Positions 43,568-52,105 of a stretch of DNA of 57,744 bases are shown here, one piece after another (position 1 is the stretch's first letter; each line of letters opens with the position of its first letter). The translations under genes were made by a program, and so were the position numbers. The stretch comes from Fibrobacter sp. (lineage in GTDB: Bacteria; Fibrobacterota; Fibrobacteria; Fibrobacterales; Fibrobacteraceae): positions 1 to 57,744 of the forward strand of contig JAGAAW010000059.1 in assembly GCA_017615055.1 (NCBI GenBank), given 5' to 3'. Under the pieces are notes generated by a model. The model saw only the letters and a list, made by a program, of their open reading frames with translations, ran no database searches and was not told the origin of the DNA.

Positions 43568-44157
43568 TGAACACACTTGAAGCTATCAAGACGCGACGCA
43601 GTACCCGCAAGTTCAAGGCGCAGCCTGTTGAACTCGAGAAGTTGAAGCAGATTGTTGAGGCGGGGCAGTTCGGCCCTACCGGTGGCAATGCGCAGACAAA
43701 CCACTTCTTTGTGATTTCGGATGCTGCGGTGATTGCGAAGCTCAAGGAACTTGTACAGTCCGCTTTTGCCGCGATGGAACTTCGCGAAGACTTGTACAAG
43801 AGCCTCAAGAATTCCATCACGCTCGCCCGCAAGGGGAATTACTCGTTCTGCTACACGGCGCCCGTGCTGATTGTGGTCGCGAACAAGAAGGAATACGGCA
43901 ACAACATGGCCGATGTCGCCTGCGCCGTCGAGAACATGATGCTTGCGGCGAACGAACTTGACCTCGGCAGTTGCTACATCAACCAGCTCAAGTGGCTGAA
44001 CGAAGACCCGACGCTCCTCGAATACCTGCGCGGCCTCGGCCTGCGTGAAGACGAACGCGTGTACGCCTCCGTTGCCATCGGCTACGCCGACACGGAAAGT
44101 GGCCTCCCGAACCGCGCGGAATCCCCGCGCGTCGGCAACGAAGTCGTGTTCGTGTAA
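43567..44157 (+). CDS. Nitroreductase family flavoprotein
   Basis: 196-aa FMN-dependent NAD(P)H oxidoreductase. The family start TRRSTRKFKAQPVE (residues ~10-23) contains the FMN-phosphate-binding arginines. It is followed by AGQFGPTGGNAQTNHFFVI and a C-terminal GLREDERVYASVAIGYAD. The natural substrate is unknown. ATG 43567 overlaps the argA stop (TGATG), so translation is coupled; GGAGAAG at the end of argA serves as ribosome site. A GTG three bases upstream is in frame but poorer. The gene converges with the acetyltransferase gene, with only 11 bases between. Confidence 0.9.
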   Translation: MNTLEAIKTRRSTRKFKAQPVELEKLKQIVEAGQFGPTGGNAQTNHFFVISDAAVIAKLKELVQSAFAAMELREDLYKSLKNSITLARKGNYSFCYTAPVLIVVANKKEYGNNMADVACAVENMMLAANELDLGSCYINQLKWLNEDPTLLEYLRGLGLREDERVYASVAIGYADTESGLPNRAESPRVGNEVVFV

Positions 44158-44168
44158 TTTTTGCTGGG

Positions 44169-44813
44169 TTATTTCCCGAGCATCTCTTTAACTTTTCTCT
44201 TGACTTCTGCCAAGTCGCTGCTCGTGAGTACCGGGATAAGCGAGTTTATTTCTTCGATGGGCTTGTCCCACCAGCGCCATTCGAGCATCAGGTTTGTAAG
44301 TTCCTCGTCGAACCGTTTGCGGATAAACTGCGCCGGGTTGCCTGCGACAATCGTGTAGGGCTCCACGTCGCTGCCTACGACGCTGTTTGCGCCGATGATT
44401 GCACCGTCACCGATATGCACTCCGGGGAGAATCGTCGCGTTCTGGCCTATCCAGACGTCGTTCCCGATAATCGTATCGCCCTTGAGTGGCATGTCCGCAG
44501 GGGCGGGCGCCTTCATGTTCCAGCCTGCGAGCGTGTAGAACGGGAAAGTCGAGACCGCGTTCATCTGGTGGTTCGCTCCGTTCATCACGAACTCCACTCC
44601 CGCAGCAATCTGGCAGAACTTCCCGATGATGAGTTTGTCGCCGAGAAAGTCGTAATGGTGCGTCACATGGCTTTCGAATTCCGAGTCAGCGTAGGTAAAA
44701 TCCCCGACGATGATGTTCGGGTTCTTGAGCGTCGGCTTGACGTAGATTTCCTTGTCGTAGCCTGCAATCGGGTGTACTGCCATCGGGTCGGGAATGTTAT
44801 TTGGCGTTGTCAT
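44169..44813 (-). CDS. Hexapeptide-repeat acetyltransferase (CatB/Vat-like)
   Basis: 214-aa left-handed beta-helix acetyltransferase. The hexapeptide region includes LIIGKFCQIAAGVEFVMNGANH and TIIGNDVWIGQNATILPGVHIGDGAIIGANSVV. The C-terminus has WRWWDKPIEEI, a marker of the xenobiotic acetyltransferase branch (type B chloramphenicol and streptogramin A acetyltransferases). Family members often modify sugars or other small molecules, so drug resistance is not implied. The start at 44813 follows TGTATTTTGG with no ribosome site. It diverges from the cellulase gene across 142 bases containing a dyad. Confidence 0.92.
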   Translation of the reverse strand: MTTPNNIPDPMAVHPIAGYDKEIYVKPTLKNPNIIVGDFTYADSEFESHVTHHYDFLGDKLIIGKFCQIAAGVEFVMNGANHQMNAVSTFPFYTLAGWNMKAPAPADMPLKGDTIIGNDVWIGQNATILPGVHIGDGAIIGANSVVGSDVEPYTIVAGNPAQFIRKRFDEELTNLMLEWRWWDKPIEEINSLIPVLTSSDLAEVKRKVKEMLGK

Positions 44814-44837
44814 GGTTCCAAAATACATTATTTGCGT

Positions 44838-44858
44838 ACAAGATTGACATCTTGTCAA
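44838..44858. promoter_or_regulatory. Palindromic operator candidate between acetyltransferase and cellulase
   Basis: ACAAGAT-TGAC-ATCTTGT (44838-44855) is a perfect 7+4+7 dyad. It overlaps a second one, TTGACA-TCT-TGTCAA (44844-44858). It lies in the divergent gap about 25 bases from the acetyltransferase start and ~100 from the cellulase start. Confidence 0.45.
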
Positions 44859-44901
44859 CGGAAAAAATGCCGGATGGGTGCCCGCGGACCATAAATCCAT
44901 A

Positions 44902-44951
44902 TATATTTCAAGTGTTGTTTGAAGTGAAGGCGTCTTTACGCCTTAAAGGGA
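44902..44951 (+). promoter_or_regulatory. Cellulase promoter box and leader hairpin
   Basis: TATATTTC (44902-44909) fits the -7 box. The leader then carries AAGGCGT-CTTT-ACGCCTT (44927-44944), a perfect 7-bp hairpin abutting the ribosome site AAAGGGA (44945-44951). Such a stem could protect the mRNA or tune translation. Confidence 0.5.
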
Positions 44952-44955
44952 TGTT

Positions 44956-46449
44956 ATGCTTAAAAGCAAACTCAGGACTGCGGTTTTTGCCGCTTCCTTC
45001 TCCGTGGCATCGCTTGCTGTACTCGCGAATGCCGAAACGCTCCCGACTGCGGGCGAAATGTTCAACAAGATGGGCTTCGGGATAAACATCGGCAATACGA
45101 TGGAAGTTCCGGGCAACCCTACAGGCTGGGGCAACAAGTTCCCGACCGAGGCCTATATCGATTCGGTGAAGGCGACCGGGTTCAGCACCATCCGCATTCC
45201 GTGTGCTTGGGATAGCCATGCAACGGACGGCGTGATTAACGAAAGTTGGATGGATTCGGTGAAGACGGTCGTGGACATGTGCATGCGTGCGGGTCTCGTG
45301 ACCATCCTGAACATTCACTGGGATGGCGGCTGGCTTGAATCTAACCTGAGCGACGACAAGAAAGACGAGGTGAACGCGAAGCAGAAATCGTACTGGACGC
45401 AGATTGCGAACAAGTTCAAGGACTACAACGAGAACCTGCTCTTTGCGAGCGCGAACGAACCCGCGACTACCGATGATAACTATAAGCACGAAACCGAAAT
45501 CCTGATGACGTACCACCAGACGTTCGTGGATGCAGTGCGTGCGACGGGCGGGAACAATGCGAGCCGCACGCTCGTAATTCAGGGGCCTTCCACAAGTATC
45601 GACCGCACGACCGAGGTGATGCCGGTTTCGAAACTCCCGAAGGACGTGATTGAAAACCGCCTGATGGTGGAGGTGCATTACTACGACCCGTACACCTACA
45701 CGCTGATGAACGATGTTGCCGACTGGGGCGCGCAAGTGTACCCGCAATATTACTGGGGTACAACCGACCTTGCGACGGGTGCCGATGTGATACACAACTG
45801 CGGTTACAACGCCTGGGCGGGTGCGATGGGCGACCCGTGTACTGGCGACCGTATGGATGACCAGTTCGGGAAAATGAAAACGAATTTCGTGGACAAGGGC
45901 GTACCCGTGATTATCGGGGAGTTCGGCGCGAACAACCGCGTGGGCGTGATTTCGGGCGAGGATTTTGAACGCCATACCCGCGGGCGCCACGCCTACTACG
46001 ATTACCTGATGAAATCGGCGAAGAAAAACAAGGTGGTGCCCATCGCCTGGGATACCGGTCACGAGGGCGAGAATAATATGACTATTATCCGCAGGCAGTC
46101 GGAACCGGACGGCTCCGTGTTCGATATGGACGTGCTGAAGATTATGCGCAGTGCCTACGGGCTCGGCGACTACGTGAACAGCGGCATCACGCATGTGGAA
46201 GGTTTCGACGGCTCGAGCGGTACGACAAAGGTTGCGACCGGCGCGCAGTTGGGTGATGGTTTGGCGCGTGCGGCCTCCGGGATTGTGCGCGTGGGCAACC
46301 GCCTGGAATCTGCGGGCGAAATCAGGCTCTTCAACGTGAACGGTACGCTTGTCCGCACCGCGATAAACGGCATGTCGCTCGAAAATATTCCGCACGGTAT
46401 ATATATAGCCAAGGGCGCTGGCGCCTTGGTGAGAGTTAATATCCAGTAA
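44956..46449 (+). CDS. Secreted GH5 cellulase with sorting tail
   Basis: 497-aa glycoside hydrolase family 5 enzyme that probably cuts beta-1,4-glucan outside the cell. ATG 44956 has AAAGGGA upstream; the signal peptide ends at ...AVLANA (residue ~26). The catalytic domain (~30-395) has the acid/base in ASANEPA (E168), HYYDPY (241-246) with the active-site His/Tyr, and the nucleophile in IIGEFGA (E322); WDTG supplies the substrate-stacking Trp. After a short linker, residues ~425-497 (VRVGNRLES..., [16 protein letters not shown]) match the T9SS-type sorting tail also seen on the 3415-aa protein. The subfamily cannot be fixed by eye. folE starts 19 bases downstream but has its own -7 box. Confidence 0.94.
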   Translation: MLKSKLRTAVFAASFSVASLAVLANAETLPTAGEMFNKMGFGINIGNTMEVPGNPTGWGNKFPTEAYIDSVKATGFSTIRIPCAWDSHATDGVINESWMDSVKTVVDMCMRAGLVTILNIHWDGGWLESNLSDDKKDEVNAKQKSYWTQIANKFKDYNENLLFASANEPATTDDNYKHETEILMTYHQTFVDAVRATGGNNASRTLVIQGPSTSIDRTTEVMPVSKLPKDVIENRLMVEVHYYDPYTYTLMNDVADWGAQVYPQYYWGTTDLATGADVIHNCGYNAWAGAMGDPCTGDRMDDQFGKMKTNFVDKGVPVIIGEFGANNRVGVISGEDFERHTRGRHAYYDYLMKSAKKNKVVPIAWDTGHEGENNMTIIRRQSEPDGSVFDMDVLKIMRSAYGLGDYVNSGITHVEGFDGSSGTTKVATGAQLGDGLARAASGIVRVGNRLESAGEIRLFNVNGTLVRTAINGMSLENIPHGIYIAKGAGALVRVNIQ

Positions 46450-46468
46450 TTTTTCTATCTTTCGCACC

Positions 46469-47038
46469 ATGATGGACTTCAAGAAAATGGAAGACGGCTT
46501 CCGGATGATTCTGGAAGGCATGGGCGAGAACCCGAACCGCGAAGGCTTGCTGGATACTCCGAAGCGTGTCGCGAAGATGTATGCCGAACTCATGACCGGC
46601 CTTTCGGGCGAGACCCGCGCCGAGGATATCCTCAAGACGCGTTTCCACGAGAAGTACGACGAGATGATCATCGTGCCGGACATCGAGTTTGCAAGCATGT
46701 GCGAGCATCATTTTCTGCCGTTTACGGGCAAGGCGCATGTGGCCTACATTCCCGGCGACTGCGTGGTGGGGCTTTCCAAGATCCCGCGCGTCGTTGAATT
46801 CTATGCCCGCTTCCCGCAAATCCAGGAACGCATGACCCGCCAGATTGCGGAACTCATCCAGAAAGAACTGCAGCCGAAGGGTGTGGCGGTTGTCTTGGAA
46901 GCGAGCCACATGTGCATGACGATGCGTGGCGTGAAAAAGCCCGGTGCCACGATGGTTACGACACAGCTTTTGGGCCGTTTCAAGACCGACGAGAAGACCC
47001 GCGCCGAGTTCATGTCGCGTATCTACGCGCCCCGGTAA
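46469..47038 (+). CDS. folE: GTP cyclohydrolase I
   Basis: 189-aa enzyme converting GTP to dihydroneopterin triphosphate, the first step of folate synthesis. The zinc site is complete: C78 and H81 in [10 protein letters not shown] and C149 in SHMCMTMRG, with the same 71-residue Cys spacing as in E. coli. [23 protein letters not shown] and the C-terminal EFMSRI are typical. ATG 46469 and the next ATG are both possible starts. TATCTTTC (46456-46463) is a likely -7 box within the short gap. A terminator follows. Confidence 0.96.
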   Translation: MMDFKKMEDGFRMILEGMGENPNREGLLDTPKRVAKMYAELMTGLSGETRAEDILKTRFHEKYDEMIIVPDIEFASMCEHHFLPFTGKAHVAYIPGDCVVGLSKIPRVVEFYARFPQIQERMTRQIAELIQKELQPKGVAVVLEASHMCMTMRGVKKPGATMVTTQLLGRFKTDEKTRAEFMSRIYAPR

Positions 47039-47069
47039 TCCTAAAAGGCTGTTAATTTGTTTGTAAATG

Positions 47070-47096
47070 ACGCTCGGTTTTTGCCGGGCGTTTTTT
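47070..47096 (+). terminator. Terminator of folE
   Basis: ACGCTCGG-TTTTTG-CCGGGCGT forms an 8-bp stem (one T-G pair) followed by TTTTTT. Confidence 0.85.
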
Positions 47097-47136
47097 AGTG
47101 GCTTTCCTCGGAAAAATGCCGTTTTTTGAGCGAATT

Positions 47137-47175
47137 ATGGACATTTTGTCCATGGCCTTTGGATTTTTTGTCCAT
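47137..47175. promoter_or_regulatory. Repeated TGTCCAT operator candidate before the esterase gene
   Basis: ATGGACA-TTT-TGTCCAT (47137-47153) is a perfect 17-base dyad. A half-site TTTTGTCCAT follows, with its TGTCCAT starting 22 bases after the first, i.e. two helical turns. The likely -7 box TATCTTTA of the esterase gene lies 43 bases further (47218-47225). Confidence 0.5.
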
Positions 47176-47262
47176 AGAAACTCCTCTTTAGGGTGGATTT
47201 TTCGCTTTTTTCCAAGGTATCTTTATATGCGGTTAAGGAGTGCAAAAACAAGGAGTAATCAA

Positions 47263-48552
47263 ATGAAATCTCAATTCTTCAAGAATTTGGCGAAGGGACT
47301 CGTGATTGTTAGTGCAGCCCTTGCCGTTGTCAACTGCGATGAATCTACCGTCTCTGCCGCTGCGGAGCAGTATGGTGCTGACCCGAGCCTTTTGAGCTCT
47401 TCGGGCATGGCCGATCCGGCCCTGGGCGGTGGTGCCGTTGTTGACCCGACGCTCGCATCCTCTTCCAGCGATGCCGGTTTCTTCCCCGGCAGTTCCGCTG
47501 TTGTTGACCCGTTTGGCGGCAGTGGTGAAGGTGTCGGCCAGGGTGGCGAAATTGTTGACCCGACTAGCAGCTCGCTCGCGGGTGGCGATGATGCCTGTTT
47601 GGCGTCTAGTTTGCCCGATGCTTGCGGCCCTGGGACAAATCCGATAGTAAATCTTTCGAGCAGCTCGAATGTCAATCCGGCTTCCAGCTCTGCTGTTAAG
47701 CCTGCTTCCAGCTCCAGTGAAAAGGTTGTCTCTTCTTCCAGCGAAAAGGCTGACGACGGCATCTTCCTTGCCGAAGGTGGCGACGAGAACAAGAACCTGA
47801 TGGAAGTTGAATATATCAGGAATACTGCCGACAATGGCGGTGGCGTGCTTTGCTACCCGAAGCAGCTTTCCAGCACCAAGAAGCACGGTGTTGTGCTGTG
47901 GGGCCCGGGTGGCGGCTCTAACCCCAATGACTACGAAGGCATCATCCGTCGTCTCGCCTCTCACGGTTTCGTGGTGGTGGCTACTAGCGAATCTCCGGAT
48001 GGCACGGACCGCGGCATCCCCGCGCTCAACTGGCTTGAAAAGAAGAACACCACCCAGGGCGATCCGCTGTACGGCAAGCTCGACATGACCAAGGTGGGCG
48101 CTTCCGGTCACTCCATGGGCGGCCTCCAGTCCGAAAAGATGCTTATCAACGACAAGCGCGTGGTTACTGCAGTCCTCAACAACAGTGGCGCGTTCAACCA
48201 TGCGGAACTGGCAAATGTTCCTCAGGGCAAGACTGCTGCAATCGTCTACGGTGAAGGTGGTATGGAACGCCCGAACGCCGAAGGTGACTACAACAACAAT
48301 AACGTCAGGATTCCGGCCTGCCTCCTCAAGATGACCGGCGGTCAGGGTAACGAATGCCAGAACGGCGAATGCGGCTGGGGCCACGGTTCCGGTCCGTGGG
48401 GCGGCATGGCTGCTACCGTTTCTTGGATGCGTTGGCACCTCGGTGGCGAAACGGACCGCAAGGCTGATTTCGTGGGTACCACTGGCAAGTACATCGATGG
48501 CGCAATTATCGGTGCACAGGGCAAGTGGAAAGGCCAGTGCAAGAATTTCTAA
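47263..48552 (+). CDS. Exported alpha/beta-hydrolase lipoprotein (esterase-like)
   Basis: 429 aa. AGGAG lies seven bases before ATG 47263, which is preferred over longer upstream starts. The N-terminus is a lipoprotein signal with lipobox AVVNC (Cys25). Residues ~40-165 are a Ser/Gly-rich linker with recurring VVDP- and SSS-type blocks, as often seen on Fibrobacter surface enzymes. Residues ~180-429 are the hydrolase domain: VVLWGPGGGSNP near the oxyanion region, the nucleophile elbow GHSMGG (S284), and later Asp and His candidates (the His in GECGWGHGSG). It resembles cutinase/PETase- or dienelactone-hydrolase-like folds; acetyl or feruloyl esters on plant fibre are a plausible substrate but this is not shown. 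Confidence 0.86.
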   Translation: MKSQFFKNLAKGLVIVSAALAVVNCDESTVSAAAEQYGADPSLLSSSGMADPALGGGAVVDPTLASSSSDAGFFPGSSAVVDPFGGSGEGVGQGGEIVDPTSSSLAGGDDACLASSLPDACGPGTNPIVNLSSSSNVNPASSSAVKPASSSSEKVVSSSSEKADDGIFLAEGGDENKNLMEVEYIRNTADNGGGVLCYPKQLSSTKKHGVVLWGPGGGSNPNDYEGIIRRLASHGFVVVATSESPDGTDRGIPALNWLEKKNTTQGDPLYGKLDMTKVGASGHSMGGLQSEKMLINDKRVVTAVLNNSGAFNHAELANVPQGKTAAIVYGEGGMERPNAEGDYNNNNVRIPACLLKMTGGQGNECQNGECGWGHGSGPWGGMAATVSWMRWHLGGETDRKADFVGTTGKYIDGAIIGAQGKWKGQCKNF

Positions 48553-48574
48553 GAAACTCCACACTCACTCCAGA

Positions 48575-48605
48575 CACCTCGCCCCACGGCGGGGTGCCTT
48601 TTTTT
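48575..48605 (+). terminator. Terminator of the esterase gene
   Basis: CACCTCGCC-CCAC-GGCGGGGTG forms a 9-bp stem with one T-G pair, followed by CCTTTTTTT. Confidence 0.85.
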
Positions 48606-48636
48606 ATAATTATCCTTGAATGAAAGGAGTTTTCGT

Positions 48637-49866
48637 ATGAACGCTGCTATACTTACTAACGAGTTTCCGCCAGAAATTTATGGCGGTGCGGGTATTCACG
48701 TTAAGTTCCTGACGCAGGAACTCTCGAAACTTTGCCATGTCGAGGCACGCTGCTTTGGTAGTCAGGATTTTGACGAGGACAACGTCCGCGCCATCGGTTT
48801 TTCGCGCAAGCTGGCGCTGAACCCCGAAGACGACCGCTTCCAGAAGATTTTCAAGCCGCTCGATATCAACCTGCAGTGGGCGGCGATGCTCAAGGATATC
48901 GACGTCATCCATTGCCACACCTGGTATAGCCATTTCGGTGGTGTGCTGGCGAGCCGCCTTTTGCAGTGCCCGCTGATTCTCACGACGCATTCATTGGAAC
49001 CGCACCGCCCGTGGAAGGCGGAACAGCTGGGCGATGGCGGTTATGCCATGAGCTGCTGGATTGAGCGCACGGCCTACGAGGCTGCCGACGGCGTGATTGC
49101 GGTGAGCCAGGGCATGAAGCGTGACGTGATGAAACTCTACGGCGTGCCCGAGGACCGCGTGAAGGTCATTTACAACGGTATCGACCCGGACTTCTATGCT
49201 CCGACATTTAACGAGAACATCTTGACCAAGTGGGGTGTGGACCCGAAGCGCCCCTACGTGCTGTTCGTGGGCCGCATTACGCGCCAGAAGGGTATCAGCC
49301 AGCTGATCCAGGCCATCCCGCAGATCGACAAGAATGCGCAGGTGGTGCTCTGTGCGGGTGCTCCCGACACCATCGAGCTTGCCGATGAATGCAAGTCGCT
49401 TATCGATAAGGTCCAGGCCACCCGCGATGGCGTGGTGTGGATCCAGGAGGCCGTGCCGCACGAGGAACTCCGTGTGCTCTACAGCCATGCGACCGTGTTT
49501 GCCACGCCCTCGCTCTACGAGCCGTTCGGTATCATCAACCTCGAGGCGATGAGCTGCGGGACTCCGGTGGTGGGTTCTGCGGTGGGTGGCATTCCCGAGA
49601 TTATCGTGGACGGCGAGACCGGATTCCTGGTACCGCTCAAGCACGTTTCTGATACGGACTTCGACCCGGCCGACCCGAAGGCCTTCCAGACCGACTTTGC
49701 GAACAAGTTAAACAAGATTCTGGAAAACCCGGAACTTGCGAAGAAGATGGGCGAGGTGAGCCGCAAGCGCGCTATCGACGTGTTCAGCTGGAAGACAATC
49801 GCCAAGCAGACGTACGACTTCTACCAGGAATGCATCGAACGCTACAAGAAGGAAGGGAAGCGGTAA
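48637..49866 (+). CDS. glgA: Glycogen synthase (GT4-type glycosyltransferase)
   Basis: 409-aa GT-B fold enzyme that probably extends alpha-1,4-glucan from a nucleotide glucose. AGGAG lies seven bases before ATG 48637. The N-domain begins AAILTNEFPPEIYGGAGIHV with the sugar-nucleotide glycine loop. HCHTWYSHFGGVLA and TTHSLEPHRPWKAEQLGGGY-like residues follow. The C-domain has VLFVGRITRQKGI and the E-x7-E stretch YEPFGIINLEAMSCGTPVVG. The length and LEPHRPWK motif fit the short (actinobacterial-type) glycogen synthase group rather than E. coli GlgA. Glycogen storage is well known in Fibrobacter. Confidence 0.92.
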   Translation: MNAAILTNEFPPEIYGGAGIHVKFLTQELSKLCHVEARCFGSQDFDEDNVRAIGFSRKLALNPEDDRFQKIFKPLDINLQWAAMLKDIDVIHCHTWYSHFGGVLASRLLQCPLILTTHSLEPHRPWKAEQLGDGGYAMSCWIERTAYEAADGVIAVSQGMKRDVMKLYGVPEDRVKVIYNGIDPDFYAPTFNENILTKWGVDPKRPYVLFVGRITRQKGISQLIQAIPQIDKNAQVVLCAGAPDTIELADECKSLIDKVQATRDGVVWIQEAVPHEELRVLYSHATVFATPSLYEPFGIINLEAMSCGTPVVGSAVGGIPEIIVDGETGFLVPLKHVSDTDFDPADPKAFQTDFANKLNKILENPELAKKMGEVSRKRAIDVFSWKTIAKQTYDFYQECIERYKKEGKR

Positions 49867-49888
49867 TCGGGTGGCGTATCCCGCTACC

Positions 49889-50752
49889 TTAAATCGTCAT
49901 CCCGGTGAACATTTGCTCGGCGCGCTCGCCGAGCACTTCTTTTAGTATCTCGAAGGCGCGTTGCCCGGTGCAGTGCCCCGTGTAGATTTTCTGCACGTCC
50001 AGGTCGCGCAGGCGCATTGCGAAAGCCCGCACGGTCTCGTCGCTGCAACGGAACAGGTGGAACCCGCCGAGAATCGCATAGATCTTTTTGCCGGGGAACG
50101 TTGCGCTGATTTCTTTCACGATGTTGTCTGCCCCGCCGTGGCTGCAGCTGTTCATCACGAAGAGTCCTTCGGGCGTATCGAATACCAGGCTCTGCTCGTG
50201 CTCGAAACTGTCGTAGCGGTACCTGCCGTTCTCCTTCACAGAGAGGCATGCCGCGCGGGCTATACACTCGCGGGCTTCTGCGCTGGCAACGGAATCCTTG
50301 TGCGGGACCAGGTACACGTTCGGTGCTATCTGCATGTCACCTTCCGCAAAGCATATGCGGTCGGCGAACTGCTTCAGGAATCCCTTGCGGATGCCTATGT
50401 ATTCGTGGTAGGCGAGGGGCCCGAGGATCTTGTGCGTGTGGTAGCAGTTCTCTGCGGCGCCCTTGCGCAGGTAGAAGGGTGCAGTGCCATTGATTCTGAA
50501 GAATTCCGCCATCCCGTTTGCATGGTCGTAGTGCGCGTGGCTCAGGATGCCCGCATCGACTTGCGCGAGGTCCACCCCCATGGCGGCGGCATTTTTTGCG
50601 AAATTTGCGGAGGCGCCCGTGTCGAGCAGGTAGCGGCGCCCTTCAAATTCTATGTAGACGGAGAGACCCCATTCACCACAGAGAGGCGTGCATTTATTGC
50701 CTGCACAGTTAGGACTGCCCGCGATATTGTCAACCAAAACTTTGACAAGCAT
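49889..50752 (-). CDS. Metallo-beta-lactamase-fold hydrolase
   Basis: 287-aa member of the MBL superfamily, of the group related to dihydropterin ribofuranosylaminobenzene phosphate synthases. ATG 50752 (MLVKVLVDNIAGSPN) is chosen because earlier in-frame starts would run into the divergent macro gene. Metal ligands are visible: SHAHYDHANG (HxHxDH), a His in MNSCSHGG, and the His of LGGFHLF. The N-terminal GEWGLSVYIEFEGRRYLLDTG is typical of the group. No signal peptide. The substrate is unknown. It diverges from the macro-domain gene with only 34 bases between start codons. Confidence 0.9.
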   Translation of the reverse strand: MLVKVLVDNIAGSPNCAGNKCTPLCGEWGLSVYIEFEGRRYLLDTGASANFAKNAAAMGVDLAQVDAGILSHAHYDHANGMAEFFRINGTAPFYLRKGAAENCYHTHKILGPLAYHEYIGIRKGFLKQFADRICFAEGDMQIAPNVYLVPHKDSVASAEARECIARAACLSVKENGRYRYDSFEHEQSLVFDTPEGLFVMNSCSHGGADNIVKEISATFPGKKIYAILGGFHLFRCSDETVRAFAMRLRDLDVQKIYTGHCTGQRAFEILKEVLGERAEQMFTGMTI

Positions 50753-50786
50753 AGCCAAAAAATACAAAAAAAGTATCTTTATTGCT
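50753..50786. promoter_or_regulatory. 34-base divergent promoter region
   Basis: On the plus strand TATCTTTA (50774-50781) lies just before the macro gene. On the minus strand TATTTTTTGG lies just before the hydrolase gene. Both -33 regions must fall inside the opposite coding sequence. No ribosome site is seen for either gene. Confidence 0.5.
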
Positions 50787-51914
50787 ATGCCCCTGAAAAT
50801 TGTACGCAATGACATATCGAAAGTCAAGGCAGACGCCATTGTCAATTCTGCTAACAAGGCCCCTATCTGCGGTGGAGGCGCGGAATACCATATATATAAT
50901 GCTGCCGGGTACAATGACCTGCTGAAGGCACGCGAGCAAGTTGGTCCGCTCAAGGTGGCGCAGGTTGCAGTGACGCCTGCCTTCGCGCTTCAGGCAAAGT
51001 ACATCATCCATACGGTTGGGCCCAAGTGGAACGGCGGTGATTCGGGCGAGGCACTTGCCCTTGCCGACTGCTACCGGGGCACGCTAGAGAAGGCGCAGGA
51101 ACTGGGCTGCCAGTCTATCGCCTTCCCGCTTATTTCGAGCGGCGTGTTCAAGTTCCCCAAGGATAGCGCTTTAAAGATTGCATTGAACGCCATCGGTGAA
51201 TTTTTGCAGGCAAACGAGATGGACGTGATGCTTGTCGTTTTTGACCGCAAAGCGTTTGAGGTCTCGGAAGAACTGAGCGACGATATCCAGGCGTTTATCG
51301 ACGACAATTACGTGCAGGATAAGTACAGCGATGTCCGCAGGTATGTAGGCCAGCGTTGGCGGAATAATGGCGACGTGCTGGAATGTGCTGGGCGAAACGT
51401 GCCGTCGGAAGAGTTTTTTGACCTCGAAGAAGCACACAGTCTCCTTGAGAAAAGTGAATGCATTGAAGAGTCGTCTGACACGGAAGAGGACGATGCTGAT
51501 GAATTGTGTGCCAAGATGTACTGCGCCATTTCAGAGAATGGCGCCCAAAACATCGAGGACATTCTTGCAAAACCGGGCGAAACTTTTTGCGACAAACTTT
51601 TCAGCCTCATTCACGAGAAGAACCAGGACGACGTGGAAGTCTACAAGCGTGCGAATCTCGACCGCAAGCACTTTTCCAAGATACGCAGCAACGTGAACTA
51701 CAAGCCTACCAAGAAGACTGCGCTTGCGCTTGCAATCGCCCTGCACTTGGATTTGGACGAGACCACCGACTTGCTCGCCCGCGCCGAAATAGCTCTTTCG
51801 CCCTCTAACAGGGGTGACCTGATTGTCAGGTACTTTATTGAGCGGAAAAAGTATGATATCTGGGAAATCAATAGCATGCTCTTCAAGTTCGGGCAACCGA
51901 CTCTCGGCGCATAA
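50787..51914 (+). CDS. Macro-domain protein with C-terminal HTH-like domain
   Basis: 375 aa. Residues ~1-170 are a macro domain (ADP-ribose binding or hydrolysis): NDISKVKADAIVNSANKAP, then a GGG loop (ICGGGAEYHIY), YIIHTVGPKW and the phosphate loop LISSGVFKFPK. An acidic linker follows (~200-265, SSDTEEDDADE). Residues ~270-375 look like an XRE-style helix-turn-helix unit: VYKRANLDRKHFSKIRSN, then YKPTKKTALALAIALHLDLDETTDLL, and a conserved-looking end RYFIERKKYDIWEINSMLFKFG. I recall similar C-terminal regions on macro proteins of gut Firmicutes, where the function is unclear. It may reverse ADP-ribosylation and bind DNA or a partner. It is followed at 52106 by a vWA gene. Confidence 0.85.
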   Translation: MPLKIVRNDISKVKADAIVNSANKAPICGGGAEYHIYNAAGYNDLLKAREQVGPLKVAQVAVTPAFALQAKYIIHTVGPKWNGGDSGEALALADCYRGTLEKAQELGCQSIAFPLISSGVFKFPKDSALKIALNAIGEFLQANEMDVMLVVFDRKAFEVSEELSDDIQAFIDDNYVQDKYSDVRRYVGQRWRNNGDVLECAGRNVPSEEFFDLEEAHSLLEKSECIEESSDTEEDDADELCAKMYCAISENGAQNIEDILAKPGETFCDKLFSLIHEKNQDDVEVYKRANLDRKHFSKIRSNVNYKPTKKTALALAIALHLDLDETTDLLARAEIALSPSNRGDLIVRYFIERKKYDIWEINSMLFKFGQPTLGA

Positions 51915-51969
51915 CGGCAAAAAATACCCCAAAAACGGCGAATTTACGCAAATTTCGAGGGTTTAAAAT

Positions 51970-51986
51970 GTCGCCTGCCAGGCGAC
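51970..51986 (+). terminator. Hairpin after the macro gene
   Basis: GTCGCCT-GCC-AGGCGAC is a perfect 7-bp stem. The following CAAATTT is a weak T-run, so it may be a poor terminator or an operator. Confidence 0.35.
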
Positions 51987-51996
51987 CAAATTTCCC

Positions 51997-52105
51997 TATA
52001 TAACACCTATTATTGCTTTCGTTAACCGGTCGCGAACGCAAAAGTGCGAACGCACTAAGCCAGCGACCATTACCTAAGCCGCATGAATAGCGGCACGGAG
52101 GCAAT
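51997..52105 (+). promoter_or_regulatory. Structured leader of the vWA operon
   Basis: TATATAAC (51997) is a likely promoter box. The leader then holds a stem GGTCGC/GCGACC (52028-52033 with 52063-52068) enclosing GTGCG-AA-CGCAC (52044-52055). A separate hairpin, GCCGC-ATGAATA-GCGGC (52078-52094), ends two bases before the GGAGG ribosome site. The loop of the last hairpin contains an ATG that opens an 8-codon frame ending in a TGA that overlaps the vWA start (ATGA). Confidence 0.5.

Noticed and set aside
44169-44813. Drug-resistance gene (chloramphenicol or streptogramin acetyltransferase)
   Set aside because: The fold and WWD motif fit that branch, but many relatives act on other molecules and nothing nearby suggests a resistance cassette.
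44908-46698. 596-codon minus-strand frame over the cellulase
   Set aside because: Opposite a GH5 gene with all catalytic motifs; no family pattern on the minus strand.
47098-47262. N-terminal extension of the esterase protein from upstream starts
   Set aside because: AGGAG and the lipoprotein signal place the start at 47263; the upstream part contains the operator and promoter.
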